Source: Rutpela maculata (Eukaryota; Arthropoda; Insecta; Coleoptera; Cerambycidae). Taken from it: DNA of 64,000 nt. Under the pieces are notes generated by a model, which saw only the letters and a list, made by a program, of their open reading frames with translations, had not been told where the DNA came from and did not search any database. The translations under genes and the position numbers were made by a program. Shown here one piece after another: positions 9,378 through 20,845 of this stretch. Where the stretch lies: the NCBI GenBank assembly GCA_936432065.2, contig OW386293.2, positions 49,323,923-49,387,922 on the forward strand. The letters are read 5' to 3'. Positions within the stretch are counted from its first letter, which is position 1. Each line of letters opens with the position of its first letter.

Positions 9378-10680
9378 TTACTTTCCCGGCCTAGGCACAA
9401 AAGACGTAAATAGAGTTTTTAATGTGTCGATGTTGTTGAGCTCACCGGAGTTTCTAATGATAAAGCCCAGGATTTTATAAGCTGATGATACAATGATATT
9501 GATGTGCTGGTTAAAGGTCAACTTGCTATCAAAAGTGATGCCTAGATCTTTAAATACATTTGGTTTATATAAATGTACCTGATTTATAGAGTATTCATGC
9601 TGCACCGAATTCAATTTTCTAGTATAGGTCACAGCGTTACATTTAGCAGCGTTGAGGAAGTTTGAGGTGCACCAGTCGGTTATTAGATCCAGGTCCGTTT
9701 GCAGTAGCAAACAGTCAGATTCATCCTTGATAGCCAGATACAGTTTGAGGTCATCCGCATATAGTAAACAATGGCAGTTCAGACCAAGTACAATGTCATT
9801 TATAAATAAAATAAAGAATAGTGGACCCAACACTGACCCTTGTGGTACCCCAGAAGTACAAACTATTCTTTCAGATTTATACCCACGATATTGAACATAC
9901 TGGTTTCTACATTTTAGGTAGGAGGAGCAAAATAGAATTAAATCTCGGTTAAATCCGAAAGCAGAAAGCTTTCTTAGTAAAATACCGTGCTCAAGTCTGT
10001 CGAACGCCTTTGAGAAGTCTATAAATGACATCTACCTGTCCATTACCATCCAACACCTCCGAAATAAATTGTGTAACACCAACCAAGTTGCTGATTGTCG
10101 ACTGACCTGCCACAAAGCCGTGCTGATTAGGGCAAATTTGTTCATTGACATGTGCGTGAAGCTCCTCGTATAGAGCGAATTCAAAGACTTTACTAAAATT
10201 ATTAATGATGGTGATGGGTCGATAGTTTTTTATGTCAGTCCGATTGTCTTTTTTAAAGACGGGAATAATTTTGGAGTTTTTCCATAACTCTGGGAATGTG
10301 TTAGTGTTACCCTTAACACTAAATAAAATAAGTAAAGGTTTCGCTAAGACATTGGCACAGTCTTTGATAAGAAATGACGGTATACCATCAGGACCAGCGG
10401 TAAATTTGTCTTTTAACTTCTTGAGAGTTTTAAATATCTTATCTTCATTCAGTTGGACTGACTGTGACGGTGCATGTTCATTCTCGTCTATGTTAGTGTC
10501 ATCAGAGTCTATGTATTCAGATGATTCTATAAAAGCAGTTTTAAAGTGCTCAGCATTATTGCAGGGTTATTGCAGAAGATAAGAGGTTTAAGACGAGGAT
10601 TGCGTAGTGGATATACCATCTTTCGGAAGGAATGTAGAACTCTCGGTCCCTGTTAGTCAAGTAAACAACTCCTTACTCTC
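9378..10680 (-). pseudogene. Non-LTR retrotransposon reverse transcriptase, jockey/CR1-like, frameshifted
   Basis: The upstream part (about 10680-10030, minus) carries PDGIPSFLIKDCANVLAKPL, WKNSKIIPVFKK, NYRPITIINNFSKVFE and NQHGFVAGQSTISNL, all RT finger motifs. A 2-nt loss near 10030 shifts the frame. The 217-residue frame at 10031-9378 then gives DFSKAFDRLEHG (motif A), GVPQGSVLGPLFFILFINDI (motif B), LLYADDLKLY (motif C, catalytic YADD) and a KDLGITFDSKL thumb motif. It ends after FTSFVPRPGK. Endonuclease and ORF1 are absent. It is a copy distinct from the jockey-like element that begins near 10990. Confidence 0.85.
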
Positions 10681-10985
10681 TTTTAAAGACAAGAGATTCA
10701 GCAAAAATGTCCAGGTTGAGGGTAGCTCGTCTCCTGGGGTCGGTCATAGGCCATGGTAGCGGAAATAGGCCGACGTTAAATAAATAACAAAAAATTCGAT
10801 TCACAAACAGTTTAGAATTATTTCGACGTACACGTCTCTCGGTTCGTAAGCATTTATGAGCATTGGATCTCAGTTTTCGCAGAACATTGAATCACAGAAA
10901 TTTTAATAGGAATTTACAGCTCTGTCCTTTCGTATTTACACAAAAAGAAATAGTTATGGAAAATTTTACACAACATTGTGGAACA
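10681..10985. other. Gap between two non-LTR fragments
   Basis: A short coding relic of the preceding RT may extend to about 10680. Beyond that no feature is recognised up to the 3' end of the next element. Confidence 0.4.
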
Positions 10986-11261
10986 GAATCTTATTCAAAT
11001 CAAATCATTTATTTGACTACATTATAAATACAATTATTTGTAACAAGACAACAAGAAAATACCTCATGGACAAAAGTACAAATCCAAATATCACGCAATG
11101 TGACAGATAATACAATATGTATAAGTAATAATAACACATATACATACATATAAAGAAATAATGTGTACACAGAACAGTAATTTACTTTTAAAGGCAAGTA
11201 CATTTAAAATACATAAGAATATACCTTTTAAAGAGGCATAGAGTAAGTATGCTCCATGTCA

Positions 11262-11425
11262 CATATTCATGTCAAATTGACCTATGGAATCCAGGTATTT
11301 CTTTACGCTGTAGAAACAAAATTTTAAAATGATTTTTTTTTAATTTGCGAATTAAAGTTGTTAAAATTTAACGTCCTAATGTGATATGGAAGAACGTTTA
11401 GTATAATGCAATTAGGTTTATACCT
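11262..11425 (-). pseudogene. Jockey-like ORF2 C-terminus
   Basis: The minus strand reads PNCIILNVLPYHIRTLNFNN, then after a frame change FYSVKKYLDSIGQFDMNM and a stop codon at 11259-11261. Insect jockey-type RT proteins commonly end with a comparable LP..I-F-K-L-...YY/FYS-EF/KYL line. Confidence 0.65.
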
Positions 11426-11814
11426 CGGAACCCAGCTGTAGTGAATGGATTTGAATGATTTTTTTTGTTGGATTTCTAATGCCATAAACTAAAAAGTTTA
11501 ACCATTGAAAATTACCGCAATTTCGAAAATCTGTAATAGTCCAAGAGCTAGCAACGGATTTCGTTACACCATAGACAATAGGGCCAGAACTTTCCTAATC
11601 TGCCCCTTGTAACGTAACAATAAGATAATCGGAAGTTTGGCAACCGTTCGGGGGTGGCTTTTTTGCCCCTAGATTTTTAAAGGGTGAATCAAAATTAATA
11701 AAGTTACATTATTATAATCAGTCTGGCACTTTGAGATATAAAAGTTGAGAATATTTCAAGTGAATGAAAAAATCACCAGGTGGGTGGGTGGAAAGTGGGT
11801 GCAAGAGGGGGTTG

Positions 11815-11889
11815 AAGTGGAATAGGTCAGTGCGTAAGGTTCTCGCTTAGAATGCGAGAGGGTCCCGGGTTCAACTCCTGGACCCACTA
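11815..11889 (+). other. tRNA-Pro-like sequence (left arm)
   Basis: TTCTCGCTTAGAATGCGAGA forms an anticodon-type stem-loop, followed by a T-arm CCGGG-TTCAACT-CCTGG with one G-T pair, and a short acceptor pairing (AGTGG with CCACT). The words match tRNA-Pro(AGG), whose loop reads TTAGGGT. Here the loop is TTAGAAT and the D arm is poor, so it is not a functional proline tRNA. A and B boxes are recognisable, so Pol III transcription is possible but not shown. Confidence 0.75.
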
Positions 11890-12443
11890 ATTTCTTTTAA
11901 CCGATTAATGTATTTTTTTTACTAATTCAGGTTTGATTTGTCGACAGAAATAATATTTTCTGTCCTCTCTTTTTTATATAATAATTTCATTTTTTTCAGG
12001 TTAGTTATTGATTTTTATTTTGCCATTTAATATCAATAATTGTCAGCACCGTAGGTAGTATAGCGTCGCAGACAAAGAAGGGAGGTGCGGTGGTGTCTCA
12101 CCGCCTATTTTCCACAAAATAACTATTATAACTGACATTTTTGACGTAGCCGTCGCCAGCTTTTATCCTCTCGTAACGTGACAAGGGTCCCTGATTGAAC
12201 CATTTTGTGGCCTTTCCAGGTATAAAATACTAGCAGTGGGTGTTTCTCCAGGCCAAAGAGAATTTTTCAATAATTTCACGAAAATAATAATTAAATGGCA
12301 AAATAAAAATCAATAACTAACCTGAACAAATCACATGAAAAAATGAAATTATTATATAACAAGAAAGAGGAAGGAAAATATTAGTTCTGAAGTCAAATCA
12401 ATCCTGAATTAGTAAAAAAAATACATTAATCGGTAAAAGAAAT

Positions 12444-12519
12444 TCAGTGGGTCCAGGAGTTGAACCCGGGACCCTATCGCTTCCCAAGCGAAAACTTTAC
12501 GCACTGAGCTATTCCACTT
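12444..12519 (-). other. tRNA-Pro-like sequence (right arm)
   Basis: Inverted copy of the block at 11815-11889. The minus strand has A box TAGCTCAGTGCG, an anticodon-like stem TTCGC-TTGGGAA-GCGAT, and B-box GGGTTCAACTCC. Stem changes are partly compensated (the loop has changed to TTGGGAA) although the anticodon stem and loop differ from the left copy. Confidence 0.7.
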
Positions 12520-13002
12520 CAACCCCCTCTTGCACCCACTTTCAACTCACACACCGGTCTGGCGATTTCTTTATTCACTTGAAATATTTTCAACTTTGAT
12601 ATCCCAAAGTGCCAGACTGATTATAATAATGTAATTTTATTAACTTTGATTTAAAAATCTAGGGGCACAAGAGCCACCCCCGAATGGTTGCTAGACTTCC
12701 GATTATCTTATTGTAACGCTACAAGGGACAGATTGTGAAATTTCTAGCCTGATTAAAAACGACGCGACGTAACGAAACAGTTGCTAGCTCTTGGACTATA
12801 AATTAAAAAAAAAATTAAAATTTTTAGAAATTCCAACAAAAAATATAATTATCGAAAATTTTTAATATTTCTTTTAAGAAAATAATGATTTTTATAGTTT
12901 TTGAGGTTGTTTATAAAGAATTTGTAAGAAAATGAAACTTTAATCTGTAATTTTTAAAATCTATATCGACGCTTTTTATTTTTAAGGGAAGAAATCAACC
13001 CT

Positions 13003-13240
13003 AAAAACTGAAAAATTAATTACTCTTCTAATTTTACGAATAAATTAACGAAAATCCTTAGACATATGTTTTTGAGGTCGCTGAATATGACTGTGAGATC
13101 AAAACTTATGATACGAAAATATTATTTAAATACTGAAAAAATAATAATTCTTCTAATGTTACAAATAAATTCATGAAAATCCATATACTTATGATTTTTA
13201 GGTCGCTGAATATGATTATGCGAGGTCTAAAATTATATAA
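13003..13240. repeat. Two-unit tandem repeat, about 125 bp
   Basis: ACTGAAAAATTAATTACTCT (about 13008) recurs as ACTGAAAAAATAATAATTCT (about 13132). Both units end with GGTCGCTGAATATGA (13076 and 13201). Confidence 0.75.
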
Positions 13241-13899
13241 AAAAAAACGTGGATGGTCAAAAAAGAGTATAGTAATATGTCGAATTTTATTAAAAATACA
13301 GATTCTTATAAATGAATCAAATTAATATATTTTATTACTGTATTATTTAACATTAATAAAATTACATAAATAAACTAATTAAATAACATTTTTAATCTGC
13401 ATTCTAAACATACCAGAGTGCAATACAGCTCGCATTTCCGTGGTCGTTTCTCTACATACTATAGACATTTAAAATGCGCGTACAAACTGAAAAGTTTCAA
13501 CATTATTTCCCACTGTCATCTCTGGAACAGTTTGTCGTAGGAGAAAAAATAAAAACCCAAACTCTTCGTTTTTTTATAAGCTTCATTTCATGATTTTATC
13601 AATCTTATAGTTTTTGAGATATCTAAATTTTTTAAATACATACATAATTTTCTAGCGTATGCGCTCAAGCGCCATCTTTAAACCTTTATATCTGGAACAG
13701 TTTGTGGCAGGAAAGTAAAGAAAACTCAAACTATTCGTTTTTTTATAAGGTTCATTTTTGTACTCTTAAGTACCATTTTTTATAAAAAATATTTTCTGAG
13801 CAATTTTCAAAAACTCGATTTTTTCAAAAAATTATGAAAATTTTAATCATTGAAAATGGGTATAGAATGAAAAATAATTATCTTAAAAATTCTGAGCAT

Positions 13900-14900
13900 G
13901 TTGGTAATATGCATTTTAGCCCATGCGAAAGTTGCAAAAACCCCAAAAGAGCAAGGGTAGCGACAAAATATGTCTACTCCCCCGTTTTCCAGGACGGCCA
14001 ACACGATGGTGATACTTGCGCGGTCTCTACCCCTCTCGAACTACTCCTAAACGTAAAAAACCTTTTCTTCCATTTTTCGTTATTAGGCATGCGAGGACTT
14101 GTTGTATCGGTTTTTTTTTGAGGGAACTCAATGTGTCCTATAAAATTTCCCAGACATCCTAACGAGCCCCGGGGATTGAAGCCACCCCCTCCCTCAATAC
14201 CGGAATATGCAAAAAACATCTTAACGTGCCGAAAATATTTTTTACACGTTTTCAAGGGCGGGGAACACGATGCTGATATTATTTTTTTTTTTTTTTAACT
14301 GTTAGCTTCCCATCTCTAACCAACTACCGCTAAATGCATAAAACCACCCCTATTCTTCCATTTTTCATTGTTAGGCATGCGAGGACTTGTTGGATCGGTT
14401 TCTTTTTTTTTGAGGAAACTCAATATGTCCTGTAAAATTTCGCAACCAGACATCCTAACGACCCCCCGGGGTTGAAACCACCCCCTCCCTCAATACCGGA
14501 ACATGCAAAAAACATCCAAACGTGCCGAAAATTGTTTCTTACATGTTTTTAAGGGCGGAGAACACGATGCTGATATAATTTAGCCTCCCACCACTAACCA
14601 ACTATTTAGGGGTAGTTGGTTAGGGATGGGAAGCTAAATAATATCAGCATCGTGTTCCCCGCCCTTGAAAACGTGTAGAAAACAATTTTCGGCACGTTTG
14701 GATGTTTTTTTTTTGCATGTTTCAGGGAAGGGGTGCTTTTAACCCCCGGGGGTCGTTAGGATGTCTGATTGCGAAATTTTACAGGACATATCGAGTTTCC
14801 TCAAAAAGAACCGATCCAACAAGTCCTCGCATGAAGGGGTGGTTTTTTGCGTTTAACGGGGGAGTAGACATATTCTGTCGCTATCCTTGCACTTTTGGGG
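13900..14900. repeat. Cluster of two direct and one inverted copies of a 250-300 bp unit
   Basis: GGCATGCGAGGACTTGTTG occurs at about 14085 and 14373; its complement occurs at about 14818. In the same relative order lie CCTCCCTCAATACCGGAA, AACGTGCCGAAAAT and AACACGATGCTGATAT. The third copy is inverted about a TAGTTGGTTAG hairpin near 14600-14630. The blocks form a palindrome with a duplicated left arm. Confidence 0.8.
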
Positions 14901-15881
14901 ATTTAGACGTTTCGTATGGACTATTATGCATTAACAATATATATAGAAGGATTTAAAAAAAAATGAATTAATAAGAAACTAGAGCAATAAGATTAAAAAA
15001 AAATGGCTCCTAAATTTTTAAATGCGGTACTTTTTTGTTCATAACTTTTTTAGTTTTCAGTATAAAAGTTCTTAATACGTCTCAATCTAAAGAAAATTTT
15101 AATAACTTTGATTTTTACAAGAATAACAATTTTTCTCATAGTTGTAGATTCTGAGTAATTTTAGATTTGTTCTGAACGTTTCGCCACCATTTTGAAAATG
15201 CTATATTTCCAAAACTAAACATCGGAGAAAAAAGAAAGAAAAAAACATTCGATTTGTTTTTGTAAAGCTTTAATTTTGTACCCTTGCATTTTTTTAAAGT
15301 CCACATTTTTCGAGTAAAAAAAAGCCTAGAAATTCTGATTTTAGGTAGCGAATATTGCCATTTTCAGTTAGCAATATCTCGAAAAATATGCATTTTAACA
15401 AAAAGTGTAAAAGATCTTTCTTTCGTATAATTTGATTCTCTATCAGAGTGGTAACCACCCTTAACCAAAAAGCAGGAAAAATGACAATATAAATTCTTAT
15501 GTACATACTGTATGAAGCATGTTGAAAAAAAATTGGAAATTCATTACATCGTTTTCGGGCTAGGATTTAAAAGCTTCACTTACTGGTACTAATCATTTAT
15601 TTCGCTTTTTGGAGCTCCTTCCATCTTCAAATTAGGATTTTAAAAAGTTTAATTTTCTTACAAATTCTTTATAAACAGCATCGAAAACTATAACAATCAT
15701 TATTTTCTTAAACGGAATATTAAAAAATTCAGACAATTTTATTTTTCGTTGAGATTTCTAAATTTTTTTTCATTTACGGATTTTCGAAATTACGGTAATT
15801 TTCAGTGGGTAAACATTTTAGTATATGGCATTAGAAATCCAACAAAAATCATTCAAATCCATTCACTATAGCTGGGTTCCG

Positions 15882-16392
15882 TCATTTTTCATTTATAATG
15901 ACTAATTACACTGGGCTAGTTATAGAAATTAATATTCAAAGGATTTTTAACAGATTTGGTGAGCATGATACGAATAGATCCAAAAAGTTCCCAATCTTAG
16001 TGTTATAGTTATGGTGATTAGAGTTGACAGAGTTATAATCGTTTTATGAATTTAGAGAAGAGTGTAATAAATATATAATGAGGGCATAATGCCAAAGCGA
16101 ATGAAGAGAGGTTAGCAATGATCTTAAAAAAATCTGCTCGGGTAAGAATTCTAATTCTTATCGCATTTTTTTGTAGACAGAAATTTTTGTGCGTATTAGT
16201 AGAGTTACCCCACAGGATAACTGCGTAACTTATACGGGAATTAAATAATGAGAAATAACAAGATTTTAAAGTGTCAAGTTCAAGTATTTTTTCAAATTAC
16301 GATTTAAAAATGCGTTACTTAATAGTCTATGGCTGAGTTGATCTATATGACTGGACCGATTAAGTCTGTCATCCAGGACAATACCTAATAAC
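15882..16392 (-). pseudogene. Jockey-like RT thumb and connection segment
   Basis: From the right edge the minus strand reads VKLLGIVLDDRLNRSSHIDQ (thumb), LLSNAFLNRNLKKYLNLTL and a stop, then SYAVILWGNSTNTHKNFCLQ, ILTRADFFKII and a degraded stretch up to the 11426-15881 element. WGNST plus a Q-K-AIRI line is characteristic of jockey/CR1-type C-terminal halves. Confidence 0.8.
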
Positions 16393-16675
16393 TTACAGCC
16401 ATATGCACCATTCCTTAGTTTACCGTTATCAGAGAGTTAACTTTGTAGCAGTTTATTAAGTGTAAGGTTTGGTATGCACCATACATGAAAGATAGTTATC
16501 AAACTGTTAAAGTGTTGGATAGTTTAACAAACCAAATTTGACCTGTTAAAATAGTATCAGTCTAATAAGACAAGAAATAAAAAAAAAAGAAAAGAGGTTA
16601 TGTTAGCCTTATCTATATAGATTGAAGCAACGATATTCTATACAAGACAAATATTTCAGAATAGTTAATTAGACA

Positions 16676-16751
16676 ATGGAGAGACTGAATTTTGATTTAT
16701 TAACTTTTTCATCGTCTGATGATGATGTAGTAGAAATTCCTCGAGTACGAA
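16676..16751 (+). pseudogene. Harbinger transposase N-terminus
   Basis: ATG at 16676 opens MERLNFDLLTFSSSDDDVVE followed by IPRVR, the acidic Ser/Asp stretch often found at the start of Harbinger transposases. The frame is cut by the hAT MITE at 16752. Excising the MITE and the copia element joins it in frame to the segment at 21053. Confidence 0.7.
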
Positions 16752-17381
16752 CAAGGGCGGATCTAGAAATTTCAATAATTTTTTCCTCGTCTGTGGCGCA
16801 TGGGACCCATACGAAATATGGGAAATAGCATCTAGAGAAGCACTCCTCTGACGATCCCTAAAAAATTTTGAAAAAACAGTTTGCGAAAATTTTTTTCAAA
16901 ATTCGAGTGCCCCCCCCCGAGCCAAGGGACTCCCGTTTAAAATTATTCTTTTTTGTCATATACATTTTACTTTTCATAAAAATGCAACAATAGGTTTTAG
17001 AGTTTATGAAAATATTTTTATTACTAACTGAGATACAACGAATTGAAATTATGTAAATTGTTAAATCGTAAATTACAAAATTTCAGTTCATTGTATTTCA
17101 GTTAATAATGAAAATATTTTCATAAACTCCAAAACCTATTGTTGGATTTTGATGAAAAGTAAAATGTATATGACAAAAAAGAATAATTTTAAACGGGAGT
17201 CCCTTGGCTCGGGGGGGGGGGGGCACTCGAATTTTGAAATTCTTTTTCGCAAACTGCTTTTTCAAAATTTCTTGGGGGTCGTTAGAGGAGTGCTTCTCTA
17301 GATGTTATTTCCCATATTTCGTATGGGTCCCATGCGCCACAGACGAGAAAAAAATTATTGAAATTTCTAGATCCGCCCTTG
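16752..17381. mobile_element. hAT-type foldback MITE, 630 bp
   Basis: Arms of roughly 240-300 bases begin CAAGGGCGGATCTAG and end with the exact complement CTAGATCCGCCCTTG. An 8-bp direct duplication AGTACGAA lies at 16744-16751 and 17382-17389. A C9 tract at 16909 in one arm faces a G13 tract at 17212 in the other. No coding. Confidence 0.95.
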
Positions 17382-17391
17382 AGTACGAATA

Positions 17392-17598
17392 TGTTATCGA
17401 TGTCTGAATTCCCCGCGGTTCAAGACACACGCAATTTGGTAGATGAGTGTATTATGATAGTTAGTATGTATGAATACTACTTAGTGTAATATAATTTTTG
17501 ATTGATGTAATCTGTCACTAATATTCTAATTGTATTTTCAATTATAAAATAAACACTCAGATAATTATAAATATCGTGTCTTCCAGTTAATTCTATCA
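17392..17598 (+). repeat. Copia 5' LTR
   Basis: 207 bp, TGTTATCGATG to TTCTATCA. It holds an AATAAA at 17548-17553, the likely polyadenylation signal when transcribed as R-U5 of the 3' copy. Confidence 0.95.
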
Positions 17599-17612
17599 GG
17601 TTATGGGCCCAG
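17599..17612 (+). promoter_or_regulatory. Copia primer-binding site
   Basis: GGTTATGGGCCCAG directly after the LTR is the sequence complementary to an internal fragment of initiator tRNA-Met used by many copia elements (family knowledge). Confidence 0.85.
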
Positions 17613-17678
17613 AACGATTATAATACTGAGTTGTGAATTTTTGCGTTTATAATCTGTGAATCAATAGAGACTTGTAAA

Positions 17679-19100
17679 ATGGCATCGAGTGCATCAAATT
17701 CTGCTCGAATTGAATCTCTGTCCAAGGACAATTATGAAACTTGGAAGATGCAAGTGGAAGCACTGTTGACCAAGAATGATCTCTGGGAATATGTTAGTGG
17801 AGAGAAACCGCTTCCGAAGGAAGAAACTGAAACTGACGCTACAGCAGCCGCAAGTGTTCGAGCAAAGACAGAATGGACCAAGGCGGATAAGAAGGCAAAA
17901 TCAGATTTGATCCTGTCTATACATCCAACAGAGTTGCAGCATGTACGAGGATGCACGACGTCACGTGAGGTTTGGCTGAAACTTGAATCTATTTATGCAT
18001 CAAAAGGACCTGCTAGAAAAGCAACGCTACTCAAGCAGCTGATGCTTCAAAAGTTAAGTGAAGGTGGTGATATTAGAGACCACATGAATAGATTCTTCAA
18101 TGCAGTAGACCGACTGGCCGCCATGGATGTACAGGTACATAAAGATTTATTGGCAATAATGCTGCTTTATAGTCTTCCAGCTAGTTACGAGAACTTCAGA
18201 TGTGCAATCGAGTCTCGAGATGAGCTACCATCTGTAGATGCTCTCAAAATAAAAATACTAGAAGAGACTGATGTAAGAAAGCAATCTAATGTAGTTGAGA
18301 TGACCGGAGCTCTTGCAGCTGGCAGTAATGGAAATCGACGACGTCAATGGCAGGGTAAAAAGAATGAGAAAAGTACGCCTGTAGGTACCTTCAAAAGAAA
18401 ATGCTACAAGTGCGGTATGCAAGGTCATAAGTCGCCGGACTGTCCAGCTAGGAATGATAAAAAAACTCTTGAAAAAGGCAAGCAGTGTGCAAAGGCCACA
18501 GATGATACGTTTGCAGCGTATTATAGTAAACGTCAAGTGTCAGCTGAAGTTACAACTCGACCATGGATCCTTGATAGCGGCTGTACAACGCATTTGTGCG
18601 GAGATAAGGAGTCATTTAACTGTCTAGATGTGTCCACGTATGGAAAAATTAACCTGGCTAGTCAAGCATCCAGTGAGATCAAAGGAAACGGTACTGTAGT
18701 TTTATCAGTAGTCAATGAAAAAGATTCTAGGTGGATACAATTCCTTGATACTTTATTTGTACCAGAACTTCGATCAAATTTAATTTCAGTTGCTAAAATC
18801 ACCGACAAGGATCATAATGTGTTGTTCAGACGTGATTCAGCTATTGTTTTCGATAAACAAGGACAAGTAAAATTAACAGCTGAACGTCAAGGTGATCTGT
18901 ATTATGTTAAGCAGACAAATAGCATGGCTGGTATGACAGAGACGAGAGAACAAGTTGAAGTGAAAAGATGGCACCAACGTTTGGGACATCTGAATTCAAG
19001 AGATCTTGTGAAGGTCATTAGTCAAGTAACCAAAAGGAAAATCACCATAAAGGATGTGGGATGTTTATCGCAGTGTTTATCCAATCAAGATTACCACTGA
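17679..19100 (+). pseudogene. Copia Gag, protease and pre-integrase region
   Basis: ATG at 17679 opens a 473-residue frame. Residues 1-220 form a UBN2/gag-like helical domain (NYETWKMQVEALL near the start). A CCHC nucleocapsid knuckle CYKCGMQGHKSPDC lies near residue 246, and an aspartic protease site WILDSGCTTHLCG near residue 300. The gag-pre-integrase line WHQRLGHLNSRDLVKV follows near residue 430. The frame is then broken by a deletion around 19055-19070 and ends after about 14 out-of-frame residues. The catalytic D-D-E integrase core, which should follow, is absent. Confidence 0.92.
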
Positions 19101-20845
19101 TTTTTTGGGCTGAAGCAATTGCAACTGCAAGTCACATCAGAAATAGATGTCCGTCTAGTAGCCTGAATGGAGGAATACCTTACCAAAAGTGGACAGGTAG
19201 GAAGACGACATGGAACTATTTGAGGACATTTGGATCAACTGTTTATGTCTTAAATAAAGATCTATCGAAAGGAAAGCTCGCTGAGCGATCTATTAAAGGA
19301 GTGTTTGTTGGATACCTACGTGAGACAAAAGGCTATAGGGTATGGTTACCAGAAGCCAGAAAATTTATTTTCGCAAGGGATGTCAAATTCCAAGAGGAAA
19401 ACACTGACGGATCTCAAGACAACCAAGAGGAAATTGTGTTGATCGACGATGACATTGATAGAACTGAAAATGATAATCAAATCGAAATAATGATAAATAA
19501 TCCTAATGTGAGTAGTACACCTTTAAGAGAGTCATTGGGACAAGAAAGATCTCCACAGACTACACCAGCGTCGCATCATGAATTCATACAAGAGAATCGA
19601 AGAGGACGGGGAAGACCAAAGATACTTCGTACTGGATCCAGAGGTCGTCCTAGGAAATTATTTTCATCAGTTCGAGAAAGTGATCGAGAAGGTGAAAATT
19701 CAACGATTCAAATTAATGATGACGACAACGATGAGATGTTTGCTGGAGTTGTAGAAGTAAATCTAAAGAATGCAATGATGTCTCCTGAAAGTGACGAATG
19801 GAAAGGAGCTATTCAGTCAGAAGTTGAGAGTCTGGTAAAAAATAATACTTGGGAAATTGTTGAAAAACCGCAAGATCAAAATGTGGTTGGAAGTCGCATT
19901 GTGTTGACCAACAAGTATAAACCAGATGGAACTATAGAGAGAAGAAAAGCTCGAATAGTCGCAAAAGGATACAGTCAGCAATATGGGGTTGATTATAACC
20001 AAACTTTCGCCCCAGTAGCAAGATTGGAGTCAATACGACTCATGTTGGCTCTTGCAGTAGAATTTGGCATGACAATTCGACAGTTTGATGTGGTAACGGC
20101 GTATTTAAATGGATATTTGGAAGAAAAAGTATTCATGGAAATTCCAGATATGTTACCAGAAATGCTCGAGAAGATAGCCAAAGACAAACGAGCAGTTCAA
20201 GAAGTGAAGAAACGAGCTGCAGAAATGCTGAAAAGATTAGAGCAAGGAGCAAATGCTTGTCGATTGCAAAAAGCCCTTTATGGATTACGCCAAGCAGGTC
20301 GGCAGTGGCATGCTCGTCTTTCAGAAAAATTAACTAGTATTGGATTAGTACCAACGAAGGGAGAACCTTACTTGTATCACGCAGAACGCAGTGGAGTTAT
20401 GTTGTTACTAATCATTTATGTAGATGATATATTGGTGGCATCTACGGACCTTGAATAGATAGATGAAATCAAATCGAAATTATTAGAAGAATTTGAAATC
20501 AAGGACCTAGGCCGAGCAAAATACTGTTTGGGGTTGGAGATTAACCAAGAAAAGGACTTCATCACGATAAAACAAACGCGATATGTCCTAGATATACTAG
20601 AGAAGTATGGAATGAGTCAATGTAATCCAGTGGCAACACCGTCTAAGCTTCAAAGTAAGAAAGTGGTTAAACCCACAGAGGAGACCAAACGTGGTAATTT
20701 TCCTTATCGGGAGCTAATAGGAGCTCTAATGTACCTTGCTGTAGGAACCAGGCCATATATTGCAAATACCGTATCAAGACTAGCTCAATTTACTAATGAA
20801 CCTAGTAATCAACACTGGGCAGCAGGTAAAGAGGGGGCGTGTTAG
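19061..20845 (+). pseudogene. Copia integrase C-terminus and reverse transcriptase
   Basis: The frame starts within the end of integrase (LPLIFWAEAIATASHIRNRC), passes an acidic and basic linker with GRGRPKILR-type repeats, and enters RT (WKGAIQSEVESLVKNNTWEI; QFDVVTAYLNG; ALYGLRQAGRQWH; IIYVDDILVAS with the YVDD box). An in-frame TAG lies at 20456-20458. The same frame then continues through LGRAKYCLGLEI and LMYLAVGTRPYIANTVSRLA before ending at NQHWAAGK, where the RNase H domain should begin. It runs straight into the purine tract. A product could arise only from a less deleted helper. Confidence 0.92.

Larger units (their letters stand above)
11537..12798. mobile_element. Harbinger-like TIR element with tRNA-Pro-like arms, 1262 bp
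   Basis: Arms of more than 500 bases begin TAGTCCAAGAGCTAGCAAC at 11537 and end with the complement at 12798, flanked by TAA on both sides (11534-11536, 12799-12801). Comparing with the other arm of the enclosing inverted repeat, the uninterrupted sequence there carries only one TAA-like copy, supporting a 3-bp duplication of the PIF/Harbinger type. Each arm contains a tRNA-Pro-like block. No coding. Confidence 0.8.
11426..15881. mobile_element. Long inverted-repeat element carrying nested repeats, 4.5 kb
   Basis: CGGAACCCAGCTGTAGTGAA at 11426 pairs with the right end at 15862-15881 (complement of CGGAACCCAGCTATAGTG). After skipping the nested element 11537-12798 the arms continue to pair through about 12950 and 15640, for example AAGAATTTGTAAGAAAAT near 12917 with its complement near 15652. 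The interior holds tandem and inverted repeats but no transposase I recognise. No clear target duplication was found. Confidence 0.75.

Noticed and set aside
9652..9894. Plus-strand open frame in the 9.7 kb region
   Set aside because: It is the antisense of the RT palm with YADD on the minus strand.
11815..11889. Functional tRNA-Pro gene
   Set aside because: The loop reads TTAGAAT, not a proline anticodon, the D arm is poor and an inverted copy lies in the other arm of a transposon.
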